Shown in pieces: positions 36,956 through 45,782 of a stretch of 64,000 bases of DNA. The stretch is taken from NCBI GenBank assembly GCA_963846855.1, contig CAWJXK010000008.1:620001-684000 (forward strand), in the 5' to 3' direction. The notes beneath the pieces are model-generated. The model ran no database searches. It worked only from the letters and a program-made list of their open reading frames with translations, and had not been told where the DNA came from. The translations under genes and the position numbers were made by a program. This DNA is from CAIWHR01 sp963846855. GTDB lineage: Bacteria; Pseudomonadota; Gammaproteobacteria; Burkholderiales; Casimicrobiaceae. Position 1 is the first letter of the stretch; every line of letters starts with the position of its first letter.

Positions 36956-37042
36956 GGCGGCAGCGTACAGTTCGCGACGGGCGTGCCGCGCGCGCTTGCG
37001 CTGCAGCGCTCGTCCCTTGATCCCACGGATATTCCCTCTCCG

Positions 37043-38401
37043 ATGAGCAACCGCGAAGGCAACCTCCAGGCACCGACACGGCATGCCGTCGCGTGGCGCG
37101 ACCCGGCGTTCTACGACGCGCAGGCGCTCGAGAAGGAGATGGAGCGCATCTTCGACATCTGTCACGGCTGCCGCCGGTGCGTGAGCCTGTGCCAGGCATT
37201 TCCCACGCTGTTCGATCTCGTCGACGCGTCGCCGACGCTGGAAGTCGACGGCGTCGCGAAGCACGACTACGCGAAGGTCGTCGACCAGTGCTACCTCTGC
37301 GACGTCTGCTACATGACGAAATGCCCGTACGTTCCGCCGCACCCGTGGAACGTCGATTTCCCGCATCTGATGCTCCGCGCGAAGGCCGTCGACTTCCGCA
37401 ACGGGAAGACCAAGGTGCGCGACCGGCTGCTGACCAGCACCGACCGCGTCGGTCGCCTCGCGACCATTCCCGTGGTCGTGCAGATGGTCAACAAGGTCAA
37501 CAACTCGCCCGCCGCGCGCAAGGTGATGGACAAGGTGCTGGGTGTGGCCGCCGAGGCGAAGCTGCCGCCGTACGCGAGCGCGCGCTTTCGCGACTCGGCG
37601 CAGCATTCGATCGCATGGCCGGTGCGAAACGGGGAGCGCACGCCCGGCAAGGTCGCGATCTTCTCTACCTGCTACATCAACTACAACGAGCCCGGCATCG
37701 GCCTCGACCTCATTGCGGTGCTCGCGCACAACGAAATTCCGTATCGCGTCGTCGAGAAGGAAGCCTGCTGCGGAATGCCCAAGCTCGAACTGGGCGACCT
37801 CGAGGCGGTCGAACAGCTGAAGAACGTCAACATCCCGGTGCTGGCGGCGCTGGCGCGCGACGGTCACGCGATCCTGACCGCCGTGCCGTCGTGCACGCTG
37901 ATGTTCAAGCAGGAGCTGCCGCTGCTGTTTCCCGATGACGGCGACGTCCGGGTCGTGGCCGACGCGATGTTCGATCCGTTCGAGTACCTCGTCCTGCGCG
38001 ACAAGGACGGCCTGCTGCGCCGCGACTTCGTCCGTTCGCTCGGCAAGGTCAGCTACCACATTCCGTGTCACTCTCGAGTGCAGAACGTCGGGCAGAAGAC
38101 GCGCGAGGTGCTGGAGTGGATCCCGGGGACGACCGTCCACACGGTCGAGCGTTGCGCCGGGCACGACGGCACGTACGGCGTGAAGAGCGAGTTCTACGCG
38201 GCGTCGATGAAGATCGGCAGGCCGGTGTTCGGCCAGATGGCACAGGGCGGGCCGGATTTCGTGAGCTCGGACTGCCCGATCGCCGGGCGGCGAATCCTGC
38301 AGGGCATCACCGCGGCGGACAGCAGCAGCCGAGCGCGCAAGGAGCATCCGCTGTCGCTGTTGCGGATGGCCTACGGATTGGGATCGGAGTCGAATGGCTG
38401 A
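37043..38401 (+). CDS. Fe-S oxidoreductase, GlpC/HdrD-like
   Basis: A 452-residue protein with two [4Fe-4S] ferredoxin motifs near the N-terminus (CHGCRRCVSLC and CYLCDVCYMTKCP) and CCG-type domains (ACCGMPKLELGD, HIPCHSRVQNVGQ, ERCAGHDGTYG, DCPIAG) as in GlpC and heterodisulfide reductase subunit D. No membrane segment is visible. It lies between rubrerythrin and DUF3501, a conserved neighbourhood in Proteobacteria, so it may pass electrons to rubrerythrin. That role is inferred. Start: ATG at 37043 (MSNREGNLQ). Confidence 0.88.
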   Translation: MSNREGNLQAPTRHAVAWRDPAFYDAQALEKEMERIFDICHGCRRCVSLCQAFPTLFDLVDASPTLEVDGVAKHDYAKVVDQCYLCDVCYMTKCPYVPPHPWNVDFPHLMLRAKAVDFRNGKTKVRDRLLTSTDRVGRLATIPVVVQMVNKVNNSPAARKVMDKVLGVAAEAKLPPYASARFRDSAQHSIAWPVRNGERTPGKVAIFSTCYINYNEPGIGLDLIAVLAHNEIPYRVVEKEACCGMPKLELGDLEAVEQLKNVNIPVLAALARDGHAILTAVPSCTLMFKQELPLLFPDDGDVRVVADAMFDPFEYLVLRDKDGLLRRDFVRSLGKVSYHIPCHSRVQNVGQKTREVLEWIPGTTVHTVERCAGHDGTYGVKSEFYAASMKIGRPVFGQMAQGGPDFVSSDCPIAGRRILQGITAADSSSRARKEHPLSLLRMAYGLGSESNG

Positions 38402-38463
38402 TGCCGCGCGCAACCGTCCCGCTGATCGAAATTCGACTCTGACTCCGGAAGGAATTCCCCGCA

Positions 38464-38754
38464 ATGGCACATGAAGGCTATCACGAGCCCGTCGACAGGC
38501 TCTCCCCGGCCACGCAGGATTTTCATCGCGCGGTGATCTCGCTGATCGAGGAGCTGGAAGCGATCGACTGGTACAACCAGCGCGTCGACGCCTGCACGGA
38601 TCCGGAGTTGCGCAGGATCCTCGCGCACAATCGCGACGAGGAGATCGAGCACGCGTCGATGACGCTCGAATGGATCCGCCGGAACAATGCCGTGGTCGAC
38701 CGGGAGCTGCGCGATGCGCTGTTCAAGGACGGCCCGATCACCGGGCAGCATTGA
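38464..38754 (+). CDS. encapsulated-ferritin-like (EncFtn family) protein without cargo tail
   Basis: A 96-residue two-helix protein closely resembling encapsulated ferritin: LIEELEAIDWYNQRVDAC and HNRDEEIEHASMTLEWIRR contain the paired glutamates and histidine of the EncFtn ferroxidase site. EncFtn forms a ring-shaped decamer that oxidises iron and is usually carried inside an encapsulin shell by a C-terminal targeting tail. Here the protein ends at DALFKDGPITGQH, with no such tail, and no encapsulin gene is in the window. GGAAGGA lies ten bases before the ATG. Confidence 0.85.
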   Translation: MAHEGYHEPVDRLSPATQDFHRAVISLIEELEAIDWYNQRVDACTDPELRRILAHNRDEEIEHASMTLEWIRRNNAVVDRELRDALFKDGPITGQH

Positions 38755-38755
38755 G

Positions 38756-39343
38756 ATGCCGGCCATCCGCCGCGATTCGCTGCTGCCGCTCGAGTCCTAT
38801 GCGAAGGCTCGCGCCGACTTCCGGGCAAAGGTGCTCGCGCACAAGCGCAACCGCATCGTCCAGCTGGGCGAGCACGTCACGCTGCTGTTCGAGGACGAGC
38901 TGACGGTGCGCTATCAGATCCAGGAGATGCTGCGCATCGAGAAGACGTTCGAGGACGCCGGCATTCAGGACGAGCTCGACGCCTATAACCCGCTGGTGCC
39001 CGACGGCACGAACCTCAAGGCGACGATGCAGATCGAGTACGAGGACGTGGACGAGCGCCGGGCCGGGCTCGCGCGCCTCGTCGGCATCGAGGACCGCACA
39101 TGGGTCGCGGTCGAAGGGCACGCGAAGGTGTACGCGATCGCCGACGAGGACTTGCCGCGCGAAAACGCCGAGAAGACTTCAGCCGTGCATTTCCTGCGCT
39201 TCGAGCTCGCGCCGGACATGATCGCGGCGCTCACGCACGGCGCAGCGCTTGGCGTCGGCATCGACCACCCGAATTACACGGCGGCGATCCGCGCCGTACC
39301 GCCCGCCACGCGCGACGCCCTCGCCGCGGATCTGCGCGCCTAG
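38756..39343 (+). CDS. DUF3501 family protein
   Basis: A 195-residue cytosolic protein with the DUF3501 pattern: RDSLLPLESYAKARADFRAKVLAHKRNR, LGEHVTLLFEDELTVRYQIQEMLRIEK and the end HPNYTAAIRAVPPATRDALAADL. The family has no known activity but is linked to rubrerythrin and Fe-S oxidoreductase genes. The start ATG at 38756 follows the ferritin-like stop by one base, so the pair is tightly coupled. Confidence 0.9.
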   Translation: MPAIRRDSLLPLESYAKARADFRAKVLAHKRNRIVQLGEHVTLLFEDELTVRYQIQEMLRIEKTFEDAGIQDELDAYNPLVPDGTNLKATMQIEYEDVDERRAGLARLVGIEDRTWVAVEGHAKVYAIADEDLPRENAEKTSAVHFLRFELAPDMIAALTHGAALGVGIDHPNYTAAIRAVPPATRDALAADLRA

Positions 39344-39382
39344 CCTCGGCGCGGTGCGGCGCGCGCGAGGCCACGCGCTCGG

Positions 39383-39976
39383 TCAATCTTCGGGCGGATC
39401 CGCTTCGGGTTCCCTTTCGGACATAACTGCTTCCGGCCGCTTCAGCCGGTAGCGATAGTCGACCGACGGCAGGCCGTGCACGCGCGTGGTGCGCGTGTGC
39501 GCCCGGCGCGTGAATCCCAGAGACTCCAGCAGGCAGCGCGACGGCACGTTGCGAAAATCCGAATCGGCGCGAATTTCCCTCGCGTCGTACGCGTGCCACA
39601 GATGGTCGATGATCGTCGTGCACGCCTCGCGCGCGAGACCTTGCCGCATGTACGCGGTGAAGACGTAGTATGCGAAGTGGACCACGCGGTCGGGGCGAAC
39701 CGTGGCCTCGATGAGGCCGACGTAGCGGCCCGTCTCGCGCAGCAGCATCGCCCAGTTGAGCCAGAGCTCGCCGCTCGGCGCGTACGGATTCGCGATGCGC
39801 CGGAAGCGGCGCTCGAGCTCGTCCGCGTCGTCGGGCGGATTGACGTCGATCCAGCGGTACAGCGACACATCGGCGAAGCCCTCGATCATCAGCGGCGCGT
39901 GCGACGGCGTCAGCGCCTCCAGCAGCATGCGCTTTGTCGTCAGCTTGCCGCCGACGAAGATCAGCGGCGCGTGCAT
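39383..39976 (-). CDS. GNAT family N-acetyltransferase
   Basis: A 197-residue acetyltransferase of the RimJ/RimL-like type: LTTKRMLLEALTPSHAPLMIEG at the start, VFTAYMRQGLAREACTTIIDHL as acetyl-CoA motif and RCLLESLGFTRRAHT near the end. The start at 39976 (MHAPLIF) overlaps the upstream GNAT gene by 16 bases. Substrate unknown. The tail is acidic (SEREPEADPPED). Confidence 0.85.
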   Translation of the reverse strand: MHAPLIFVGGKLTTKRMLLEALTPSHAPLMIEGFADVSLYRWIDVNPPDDADELERRFRRIANPYAPSGELWLNWAMLLRETGRYVGLIEATVRPDRVVHFAYYVFTAYMRQGLAREACTTIIDHLWHAYDAREIRADSDFRNVPSRCLLESLGFTRRAHTRTTRVHGLPSVDYRYRLKRPEAVMSEREPEADPPED

Positions 39977-40527
39977 GGCGCGTCCTGGTGACGAACGAAC
40001 TGCTCGCGGGTGGTCGACCACGTGCGGAATTCCGCTGGCCCGCCGTCGCGATGCGGCAGCATGGTCCGCGCGCCTTCCACCATCCCGCAATTCGCCAGCA
40101 CGCGGCCCGACGCCGGGTTCGAGGCGAGGTGCAGCGCCGACAGCGTGGAGTACTCAAGCTGCGCAAATCCAATGGCGAGGAGGGCCCGGGCGGCGGCGGT
40201 CGCGTAGCCCATGCCCCAGTAAGGCCGCCCGATCCAGTAGCCGAGGTTGCCGCGCGGGGTGGGATCGTCTGTCAGCGCAACGCAGCCGACCAGCGCGCCG
40301 TCGTCGGCGCGCGTCACGGCGTAGGTCCACGCGGCGCCGCGCGAGGCCTCCGTGTCATGGCCGCCGATGAAGGCCCGCGCCATCTCGGGCGTGTACGGAT
40401 GCGGAATGGTGGCCGTCATCTTTGCGACTTCCCAGTCGCCGGCGAGATCGCACAATCGCGCGATGTCGGCGGGGGAGAACCCGCGCAGCACGACCGGATA
40501 CGAGGTCATTCGCGCAGGCAGCGTCAA
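39961..40527 (-). CDS. RimJ/RimL-type GNAT acetyltransferase
   Basis: A 188-residue acetyltransferase with VVLRGFSPADIARLCDLAGDWEVAKMTATIPHPY, GNLGYWIGRPYWGMGYATAAARALL (acetyl-CoA site with the Q/R-x-x-G-x-A-like PYWGMGYATAA) and NPASGRVLANCGMVEG. An ATG at 40509 (MTSYP) is an alternative start. It precedes and overlaps a second, unlike GNAT gene, so both are probably co-expressed. Substrate unknown. Confidence 0.87.
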   Translation of the reverse strand: MTLPARMTSYPVVLRGFSPADIARLCDLAGDWEVAKMTATIPHPYTPEMARAFIGGHDTEASRGAAWTYAVTRADDGALVGCVALTDDPTPRGNLGYWIGRPYWGMGYATAAARALLAIGFAQLEYSTLSALHLASNPASGRVLANCGMVEGARTMLPHRDGGPAEFRTWSTTREQFVRHQDAPCTRR

Positions 40528-40536
40528 GGTGCGTCG

Positions 40537-41022
40537 TTATTCGCGGAAATTGTTGAACTGCAGTGGGAAATCGGTGACGGACTTCTTCACCAGCGCGATG
40601 GCGTCCTGCAGATCGTCGCGCTTGCCGCCGGATACGCGGACCGCGTCGCCCTGGATCGAGCCTTGCACCTTGATCTTGGATTCCTTGAGCACCTTGACGA
40701 TCTTCTTCGCGAGCTCTTGCTCGACTCCGACCCGAATCGTCACCACCTGCTTCACCTTGTTGCCCGAGACTTTTTCGGCGTCCGCGTACTTGAGCGAGCG
40801 GATGTCGACGCCGCGCTTGGTGAGCTTGCCGGTGAGGATGTCGGTGACCTGCTTCAGCTTGAACTCGTCGTCGGCGAACAGCGTGAGCGCCTTCTCCGCC
40901 GACTCGACCCGGGCGTCCGAGCCCTTGAAGTCGAATCGCGTCGAGACTTCCTTGTTGGTCTGGTCCACCGCGTTGCGGACCTCGACCTGATTCACTTCGG
41001 AAACGATGTCGAACGAAGGCAT
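40537..41022 (-). CDS. yajQ: YajQ family nucleotide-binding protein
   Basis: A 161-residue YajQ protein with two ferredoxin-like subdomains. Family members bind cyclic di-GMP in Xanthomonas and nucleotides elsewhere. The opening MPSFDIVSEVNQVEVRNAVDQ and the motifs VSTRFDFKGSDA, KLTKRGVDIRSLKY and the end FPLQFNNFRE are all conserved. Start at 41022 is fixed by the family opening; the frame continues upstream only a few codons. Length normal. Confidence 0.95.
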   Translation of the reverse strand: MPSFDIVSEVNQVEVRNAVDQTNKEVSTRFDFKGSDARVESAEKALTLFADDEFKLKQVTDILTGKLTKRGVDIRSLKYADAEKVSGNKVKQVVTIRVGVEQELAKKIVKVLKESKIKVQGSIQGDAVRVSGGKRDDLQDAIALVKKSVTDFPLQFNNFRE

Positions 41023-41088
41023 GGCATTGGCCGTGATGTCGTTGACCGAACCTAACATGCCGGCCGGGGCCGGCGCAATCGCGGCCGG

Positions 41089-42792
41089 TCAACGGCGGTC
41101 GGCCGCGTTCGCCCACTCGTCGAGCGCGCCGCGCAGCTCGTCGAGCGCGCCCGTCCAGTCGCCGAACGCACGCTGCCGGAAGACGCGAAGGTTGCGGTAC
41201 CAGCCGGGCACGCGCGCATCGGTGCCCCAGCGCCAGCAATTGTCGAATCGATCGAGCATCCACACGCGGGCGCCGATGGCGCCGGCGCAGTGCACGACGG
41301 ACGTGTCGACGCTGATGACGAGGTCGAGGCTCGCGATCAGTCCCGCCGTTTCGCCGAAATCGGCGAGTTCGTCGGTCCAGTCGTTGAGGCCCGCGCCGAA
41401 TGCGGCCTTGTCGCCCGCCGCGGCGCCCTTCTGCAGGCTGACGAGGCTGATGCCGGGGATGGCAGCGAGCCATGCGAGGCGCTCCGCAGGAATCGAGCGG
41501 CGCCGGTCGATACGGTGCGCCTCGACGTATTCCGGCCGCGGATTGCCCCCCCAGCAGATGCCGACCTTGCGCCCCGGCAGTGCCGCGATGCGCGCCGACC
41601 AGCGACTGACCGCGTCGGCGGGTGGCGTGAGATAGGCGTCGACGGGCGCGAATGCCGCATCGCCGACTTGCAACAGATGCGGCAGCTCGCTCATCGCGCA
41701 CGTCGCGGTGACGGCCTGTGGGCCCGAATCCGCGCCGACGATCGCATCGATGCCGGGCATCGTTGCGAGGAGCGGCAATGCGGGCGCCTGGTAGCTGCTG
41801 CAGTAAACGACTAGACGCGGGACCCGCTCTCGCGCGCGGGGCAGAAAGCGCGCGAGCTGCAGCACGTCGCCGATGCCCTGGTCTGCGTCCACGATCAGCG
41901 CGCCGTCCGCGAACGGTTCGCCATTCCACGGGCGCGCCGGGATCCGTCGGCCGGGCCAGTCCGCGGCGCCGGCACGGCCCTGCGCGTACAGCGCCCAGCC
42001 TTCATCGGACCTGCGCAATTTCAGCAGCGTCGTCGCGAGCCCGAAGCGTGCATCCGGGTCGGCGGGATCGCAGCGGCGTGCCTCGCGGAACTGCGCTTCC
42101 GCTTCGGCGAGACGACCCGACCACTGCAGGACGAGCCCGAGGTTCACGTGGGTCGCCGCATTGCCGGGAAAGAGCGCGGCGGAGCGCGAGTAGGCAGCGC
42201 GCGCCGCGTCGAGCTCGCCCGCGCGCATGCGGAGATTGCCGAGCGTGAACCACGCGTCGGGATCGAACGGATGCCGTGCCGTGGCCGCGGAGGCGAGCTC
42301 GATCGCCTCGTCGAGTCGGCCGGCGTTGACGAGCGCGTCGCACCAGTTGACGAGCGCGGGCGTGAACCGCGGCGCCACGTCGAGCGCGCGCTCGAACGCG
42401 GTGCCCGCACCGTCGACATCGCCGGTCGCCGCCCGGGCGAGGCCGAGCGCGTTCCAGGCATCCTTGTTCGACGGAGCCAGCGTCAGCACATGCTCGAGGG
42501 GCGCGATGGCCGAAGCCGCCTCGCCGCTCTGCACGAGCGCCACGCCGAGCGCGACTCCGATCGGCGCGTTGTCCGGCATCGCGGCGCTGGCCTCGGTGAG
42601 TGCGCGCGCCGCTTCCTTCGGTCGGGCAAGTCGCAGCAGGATCTGGCCCAGCATCGCCAGCCGGTCAGGTCGCGGGCCGTAGCGCGCGATCGCGTCGCGG
42701 AACCGCGCTTCGGCCGCGCCGATGTCGCCGCGCTGCAGGGCCGCGAGGGCTTCGGCGTCGAGCCGCGCGGCGGCGTCGGTTTCTGCGGTCAT
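41089..42792 (-). CDS. TPR protein with glycosyltransferase-9-like domain (copy A)
   Basis: A 567-residue cytosolic protein. Residues about 1-270 are tetratricopeptide repeats (for example DIGAAEARFRDAIARYGPRPDRLAMLG and DVDGAGTAFERALDVAPRF). Residues about 300-540 resemble the heptosyltransferase-like GT-B fold: VDADQGIGDVLQLARFLP, KVGICWGGNPRPEY, SLVSLQKGA and the donor-site region SVDTSVVHCAGAIGARVWML. It probably transfers a sugar in surface glycan or protein glycosylation; substrate unknown. It is a tandem paralogue of the gene at 42902-44605, with nearly identical first 170 residues. Its own promoter lies at 42881-42910. Confidence 0.88.
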   Translation of the reverse strand: MTAETDAAARLDAEALAALQRGDIGAAEARFRDAIARYGPRPDRLAMLGQILLRLARPKEAARALTEASAAMPDNAPIGVALGVALVQSGEAASAIAPLEHVLTLAPSNKDAWNALGLARAATGDVDGAGTAFERALDVAPRFTPALVNWCDALVNAGRLDEAIELASAATARHPFDPDAWFTLGNLRMRAGELDAARAAYSRSAALFPGNAATHVNLGLVLQWSGRLAEAEAQFREARRCDPADPDARFGLATTLLKLRRSDEGWALYAQGRAGAADWPGRRIPARPWNGEPFADGALIVDADQGIGDVLQLARFLPRARERVPRLVVYCSSYQAPALPLLATMPGIDAIVGADSGPQAVTATCAMSELPHLLQVGDAAFAPVDAYLTPPADAVSRWSARIAALPGRKVGICWGGNPRPEYVEAHRIDRRRSIPAERLAWLAAIPGISLVSLQKGAAAGDKAAFGAGLNDWTDELADFGETAGLIASLDLVISVDTSVVHCAGAIGARVWMLDRFDNCWRWGTDARVPGWYRNLRVFRQRAFGDWTGALDELRGALDEWANAADRR

Positions 42793-42880
42793 CGTGACGT
42801 CAGGCGAAGGTCAATGGCGTCAGTGCGCGAGCCGCGCAGCGACCGCGCGGCGCGCGTTGGTACGGGCGACAGCATCGTTG

Positions 42881-42910
42881 AAAGTAGCACGTCGTCCGGT
42901 TTCAAGGCAA
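42881..42910 (-). promoter_or_regulatory. promoter of TPR-glycosyltransferase copy A
   Basis: On the minus strand TTGCCT (42910-42905) and TACTTT (42886-42881) are 18 bases apart. The -35 overlaps the 3' end of copy B. The same arrangement with the same GTGCTACTTTC core precedes copy B, so the promoter was duplicated with the gene. Confidence 0.5.
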
Positions 42911-44605
42911 AACCGCGCCCGGAAACCCGGCGGGCTCGGCGAGCGCGCGCGCGAGCGCAGCGAACGCCGGATCCCAGTCGCCGATCGACGGCTGGCGAAA
43001 GACGCGCAGGCTGGGGTACCAGCCGGGCGTGTTCGCGTCGGTGCCCCAGCGCCAGTCGCCGTCGAACCGGTCGAGCATCCACACGCGGGCGCCGATGGCG
43101 CCCGCACAGTGCACGACGGACGTGTCGACGCTGATGACGAGATCGAGATTCGCGATGAGCGCGGCCGTCTCGCCGAAATCGGTGAGCGCGTCGGTCCAGT
43201 CGACGAGCGACGGGCCGAAAGCCGCCTTGTCGGCGGCGGCTGCGCCCTTCTGCAGGCTGACGAGGCTGATGTCGGGAATGCCCGTGAGCCAGGCGAGGCG
43301 CTCTGCCGGAATCGAGCGGCGCCGGTCGATCCGGCGCCAGTCCGATTCGTCGGGACGCGGGTTGCCGCCCCAGCACAGTCCGACCTTGCGTCCGCGAAGG
43401 CCTGCAACGCGTGCCGACCAGCGTTGCACGCTCTCCTGCGGTGGTGCGAGGTAGGCCATCGGCGCGAACGCGGCGTTTCCGAGGCCGAGGAGGTGGGGCA
43501 GCTCGCTCATCGCGCATGTCGCGGCCACCGAAGGGGCGCCGGCGTCGGCGCCGAGCACGGCGTCCACACCTCGAAGGCTTTGGAGCAGCGGCCTCGCGGG
43601 CGCCTGATATCCGTCGCAATACACGACGACCCGCGGCGCGCGCTCGCGGGCGAGCGGCGCGAAGCGCGCGAACTGCAGCACGTCGCCGAAGCCGTAGTCG
43701 GAGTAGACGACCAGCGCGCCTTCCGCGAGCCGGCGTCCGTCCCAGGGGCGGCTCTGAATGCGGCCGAGCGCGTCGATCATTCCTGAGTGTCCCTGCGCAT
43801 ACAGCGCCCAGCCCTCGTCGGCCCGGCGGCGCTTCAGCAGCACCGTGGCGAGCCCGAAGCGCGCATTCGCATTGCCGGGGTCGAGCGCGCGCGCACGGCG
43901 GAATTGCTGCTCCGCCGCGTCGAGATGCCCGGACCATTGCTCGATGAGCCCGAGGTTCACGTGCACGGCGGGATTTGCGGGTTGCAGCGCCATGGCGCGC
44001 GAGAACGCGTCGCGAGCCGCGTCGAGACTCAATTCGTTCATCCGGAGGCGGCCGAGGTTGAACCACGCCTCCGCATCGGCCGGATCGCGTGTCGTCGCGG
44101 CGGAGGCGAGCTCGATCGCCTCGTCGAGTCGGCCGGCGTTGACGAGCGCGTCGCACCAGTTGACGAGCGCGGGCGTGAATCGCGGCGCCACGTCGAGCGC
44201 GCGCGCGAATGCCGTGCCCGCGCCGTCGACATCCCCGGTCGCCGCGCGGGCGAGGCCGAGCGCATTCCAGGCATCCTTGTTCGACGGGGACAGCGTCAGC
44301 GCATGCTCGAGGGGCGCGATGGCCGAGGCCGCCTCGCCGCTCTGCACGAGGGCCACGCCGAGCGCGACTCCGATCGGCGCGTTGTCCGGCATCGCGGCGC
44401 TCGCATCGGCAAGCGCCCGCGCCGCCTCCTTTGGTCGGGCAAGCCGCAGCAGGATCTGGCCCAGCATCGCCAAGCGGTCAGGTCGCGGGCCGTAGCGCGC
44501 AATCGCGTCGCGGAACCGCGCTTCGGCCGCGCCGATGTCGCCGCGCTGCAGGGCCGCGAGGGCTTCGGCGTCGAGCCGCGCGGCGGCGTCGGTTTCTGCG
44601 CTCAT
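42902..44605 (-). CDS. TPR protein with glycosyltransferase-9-like domain (copy B)
   Basis: Also 567 residues, with the same order: TPR array, then the GT-B-like domain (VYSDYGFGDVLQFARFAPL, KVGLCWGGNPRPDES, SVDTSVVHCAGAIGARVWML). The first 170 residues differ from copy A at only about eight positions; residues 170-240 are clearly different, and the C-terminal domain alternates between identical and diverged blocks. It starts at 44605 (MSAETDAAARLDAEA). Transcription is from the promoter at 44709-44738. The enzyme may use a different acceptor from copy A, because the last TPR units differ. That is inference. Confidence 0.88.
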   Translation of the reverse strand: MSAETDAAARLDAEALAALQRGDIGAAEARFRDAIARYGPRPDRLAMLGQILLRLARPKEAARALADASAAMPDNAPIGVALGVALVQSGEAASAIAPLEHALTLSPSNKDAWNALGLARAATGDVDGAGTAFARALDVAPRFTPALVNWCDALVNAGRLDEAIELASAATTRDPADAEAWFNLGRLRMNELSLDAARDAFSRAMALQPANPAVHVNLGLIEQWSGHLDAAEQQFRRARALDPGNANARFGLATVLLKRRRADEGWALYAQGHSGMIDALGRIQSRPWDGRRLAEGALVVYSDYGFGDVLQFARFAPLARERAPRVVVYCDGYQAPARPLLQSLRGVDAVLGADAGAPSVAATCAMSELPHLLGLGNAAFAPMAYLAPPQESVQRWSARVAGLRGRKVGLCWGGNPRPDESDWRRIDRRRSIPAERLAWLTGIPDISLVSLQKGAAAADKAAFGPSLVDWTDALTDFGETAALIANLDLVISVDTSVVHCAGAIGARVWMLDRFDGDWRWGTDANTPGWYPSLRVFRQPSIGDWDPAFAALARALAEPAGFPGAVLP

Positions 44606-44708
44606 CGTGTGATTGGCAGTTCCAAATGCAACGGATTGGCTCGATGCGGCTCGCGTGGCACGGCGAGGCGGGCCTACGCGAGGCATTTGCCCGCGGCGAC
44701 GCCCGGCG

Positions 44709-44738
44709 AAAGTAGCACGCTCAGGCAATCCGGCGCAA
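44709..44738 (-). promoter_or_regulatory. promoter of TPR-glycosyltransferase copy B
   Basis: TTGCGC (44738-44733, minus strand) and TACTTT (44714-44709) with an 18-base spacer. Flanking GTGCTACTTTC is identical to the site before copy A. Confidence 0.5.
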
Positions 44739-44751
44739 AGCGATCCTCGGC

Positions 44752-45636
44752 TCAGCCCGCATCGTCCAGCGTGCGCGGCCAGCTCTTGTGCAGCAGCCGC
44801 GACAGCGCCCGATCGGCGAGCAGCTTGCCGCCGGTCTGACAATATGCGCAGTAGTTGCACTCGTTCTCGGCGTAGACGATCCGCTGAACCGGGTGCCCGC
44901 AGACGAGACACGGCTTGCCGAATTTTCCGTGCACGGCCATCTCGGGACGGAATGCCGTCACGTGCTCGGGGAATCCGCGGGCGGCCTCCGCCCGCAAGCG
45001 CTCGGTCCACAGCGCGAGGACCTCGCGCGCCGCGCGATGCAGTCGCTCGAGCTCGGCGTCGGTGACTTTCTGCGTAAGCGCCAGCGGCGAGAGCCGCGCA
45101 TGATGGAGGATCTCGTCGGAGTACGCGTTGCCCACGCCGTCGACGATGCGCGGATCGGTCAGCGCGCGCTTGAGCGTGTGATTCTCTTCGCGAAGCCGCG
45201 CCGAGAAGGTCGCGGCGTCGCAGGTATCGAGATCGATTCCACCGGCGGCAAACGCCGCCAGCGCCTCACGGCCCGAGACCAGGTGAAGCGACGCCCGCCG
45301 CTTCGTGCCCGCTTCGGTCAGCGCGAGCCGGCCCGCGTCGAACTCGAAGACGGCCTGCGTGATCCGCGCCGGCGGCTTCGCGTTGCCGGTGATCCAGCGC
45401 AGCCGGCCGGCGATCATCAGATGGATCACGAGGAAAAGATCGCCGTCGAGACCGATGACGATGCGCTTTCCGATCCGCTCGACCGTGCGCACGTGGCGAC
45501 CCTCGGCGCTATCGATTGGCGGCACCGCGGTGCGCAACACGAACGGGCTGACGATGCGCACGCGCATAAGCGTCGTGCTCAAGATGCGCGCGGCGAGCGA
45601 TTCCTGATAGACCGTGATGTCGGGCAGCTCGGGCAT
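44752..45636 (-). CDS. mutM: Fpg/Nei family DNA glycosylase
   Basis: Base-excision repair glycosylase/AP lyase of the Fpg/Nei family, 294 residues. It starts MPELPDITVYQESLA (catalytic Pro2 and Glu3), has the H2TH region DGVGNAYSDEILHHARLSPLALTQ and a zinc finger CLVCGHPVQRIVYAENECNYCAYC. The start at 45636 is fixed by the required MPEL N-terminus. The zinc finger has unusual extra residues (NYCAYCQTGG) typical of the Fpg-like subgroup often annotated as formamidopyrimidine glycosylase-like; it could be Nei-like in substrate, so the symbol is tentative. Divergent from argG. Confidence 0.85.
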   Translation of the reverse strand: MPELPDITVYQESLAARILSTTLMRVRIVSPFVLRTAVPPIDSAEGRHVRTVERIGKRIVIGLDGDLFLVIHLMIAGRLRWITGNAKPPARITQAVFEFDAGRLALTEAGTKRRASLHLVSGREALAAFAAGGIDLDTCDAATFSARLREENHTLKRALTDPRIVDGVGNAYSDEILHHARLSPLALTQKVTDAELERLHRAAREVLALWTERLRAEAARGFPEHVTAFRPEMAVHGKFGKPCLVCGHPVQRIVYAENECNYCAYCQTGGKLLADRALSRLLHKSWPRTLDDAG

Positions 45637-45782
45637 CGGGCAAGAACGTTCGCGCAGCGATCCGGAGGCTCTCGCGATCGGGGCACGCCAGTCAGACGGC
45701 GGTACGTCGGGCGCGAGGAAGTTCGCGGTCACGACCGTTCGGCTAGAATAACCGATTGCCCGTCACCCCAAAGCAGCCCCTC

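Larger units (their letters stand above)
41089..44714 (-). repeat. tandem duplication, two units of about 1.8 kb
   Basis: Each unit comprises a TACTTT promoter core, a leader of about 90-105 bases and a 1704-base gene. Long stretches, for example the 5' 500 bases of both genes, are nearly identical at nucleotide level, while the leaders and the middle of the genes are not. Patchy identity suggests gene conversion after an older duplication. Confidence 0.8.
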
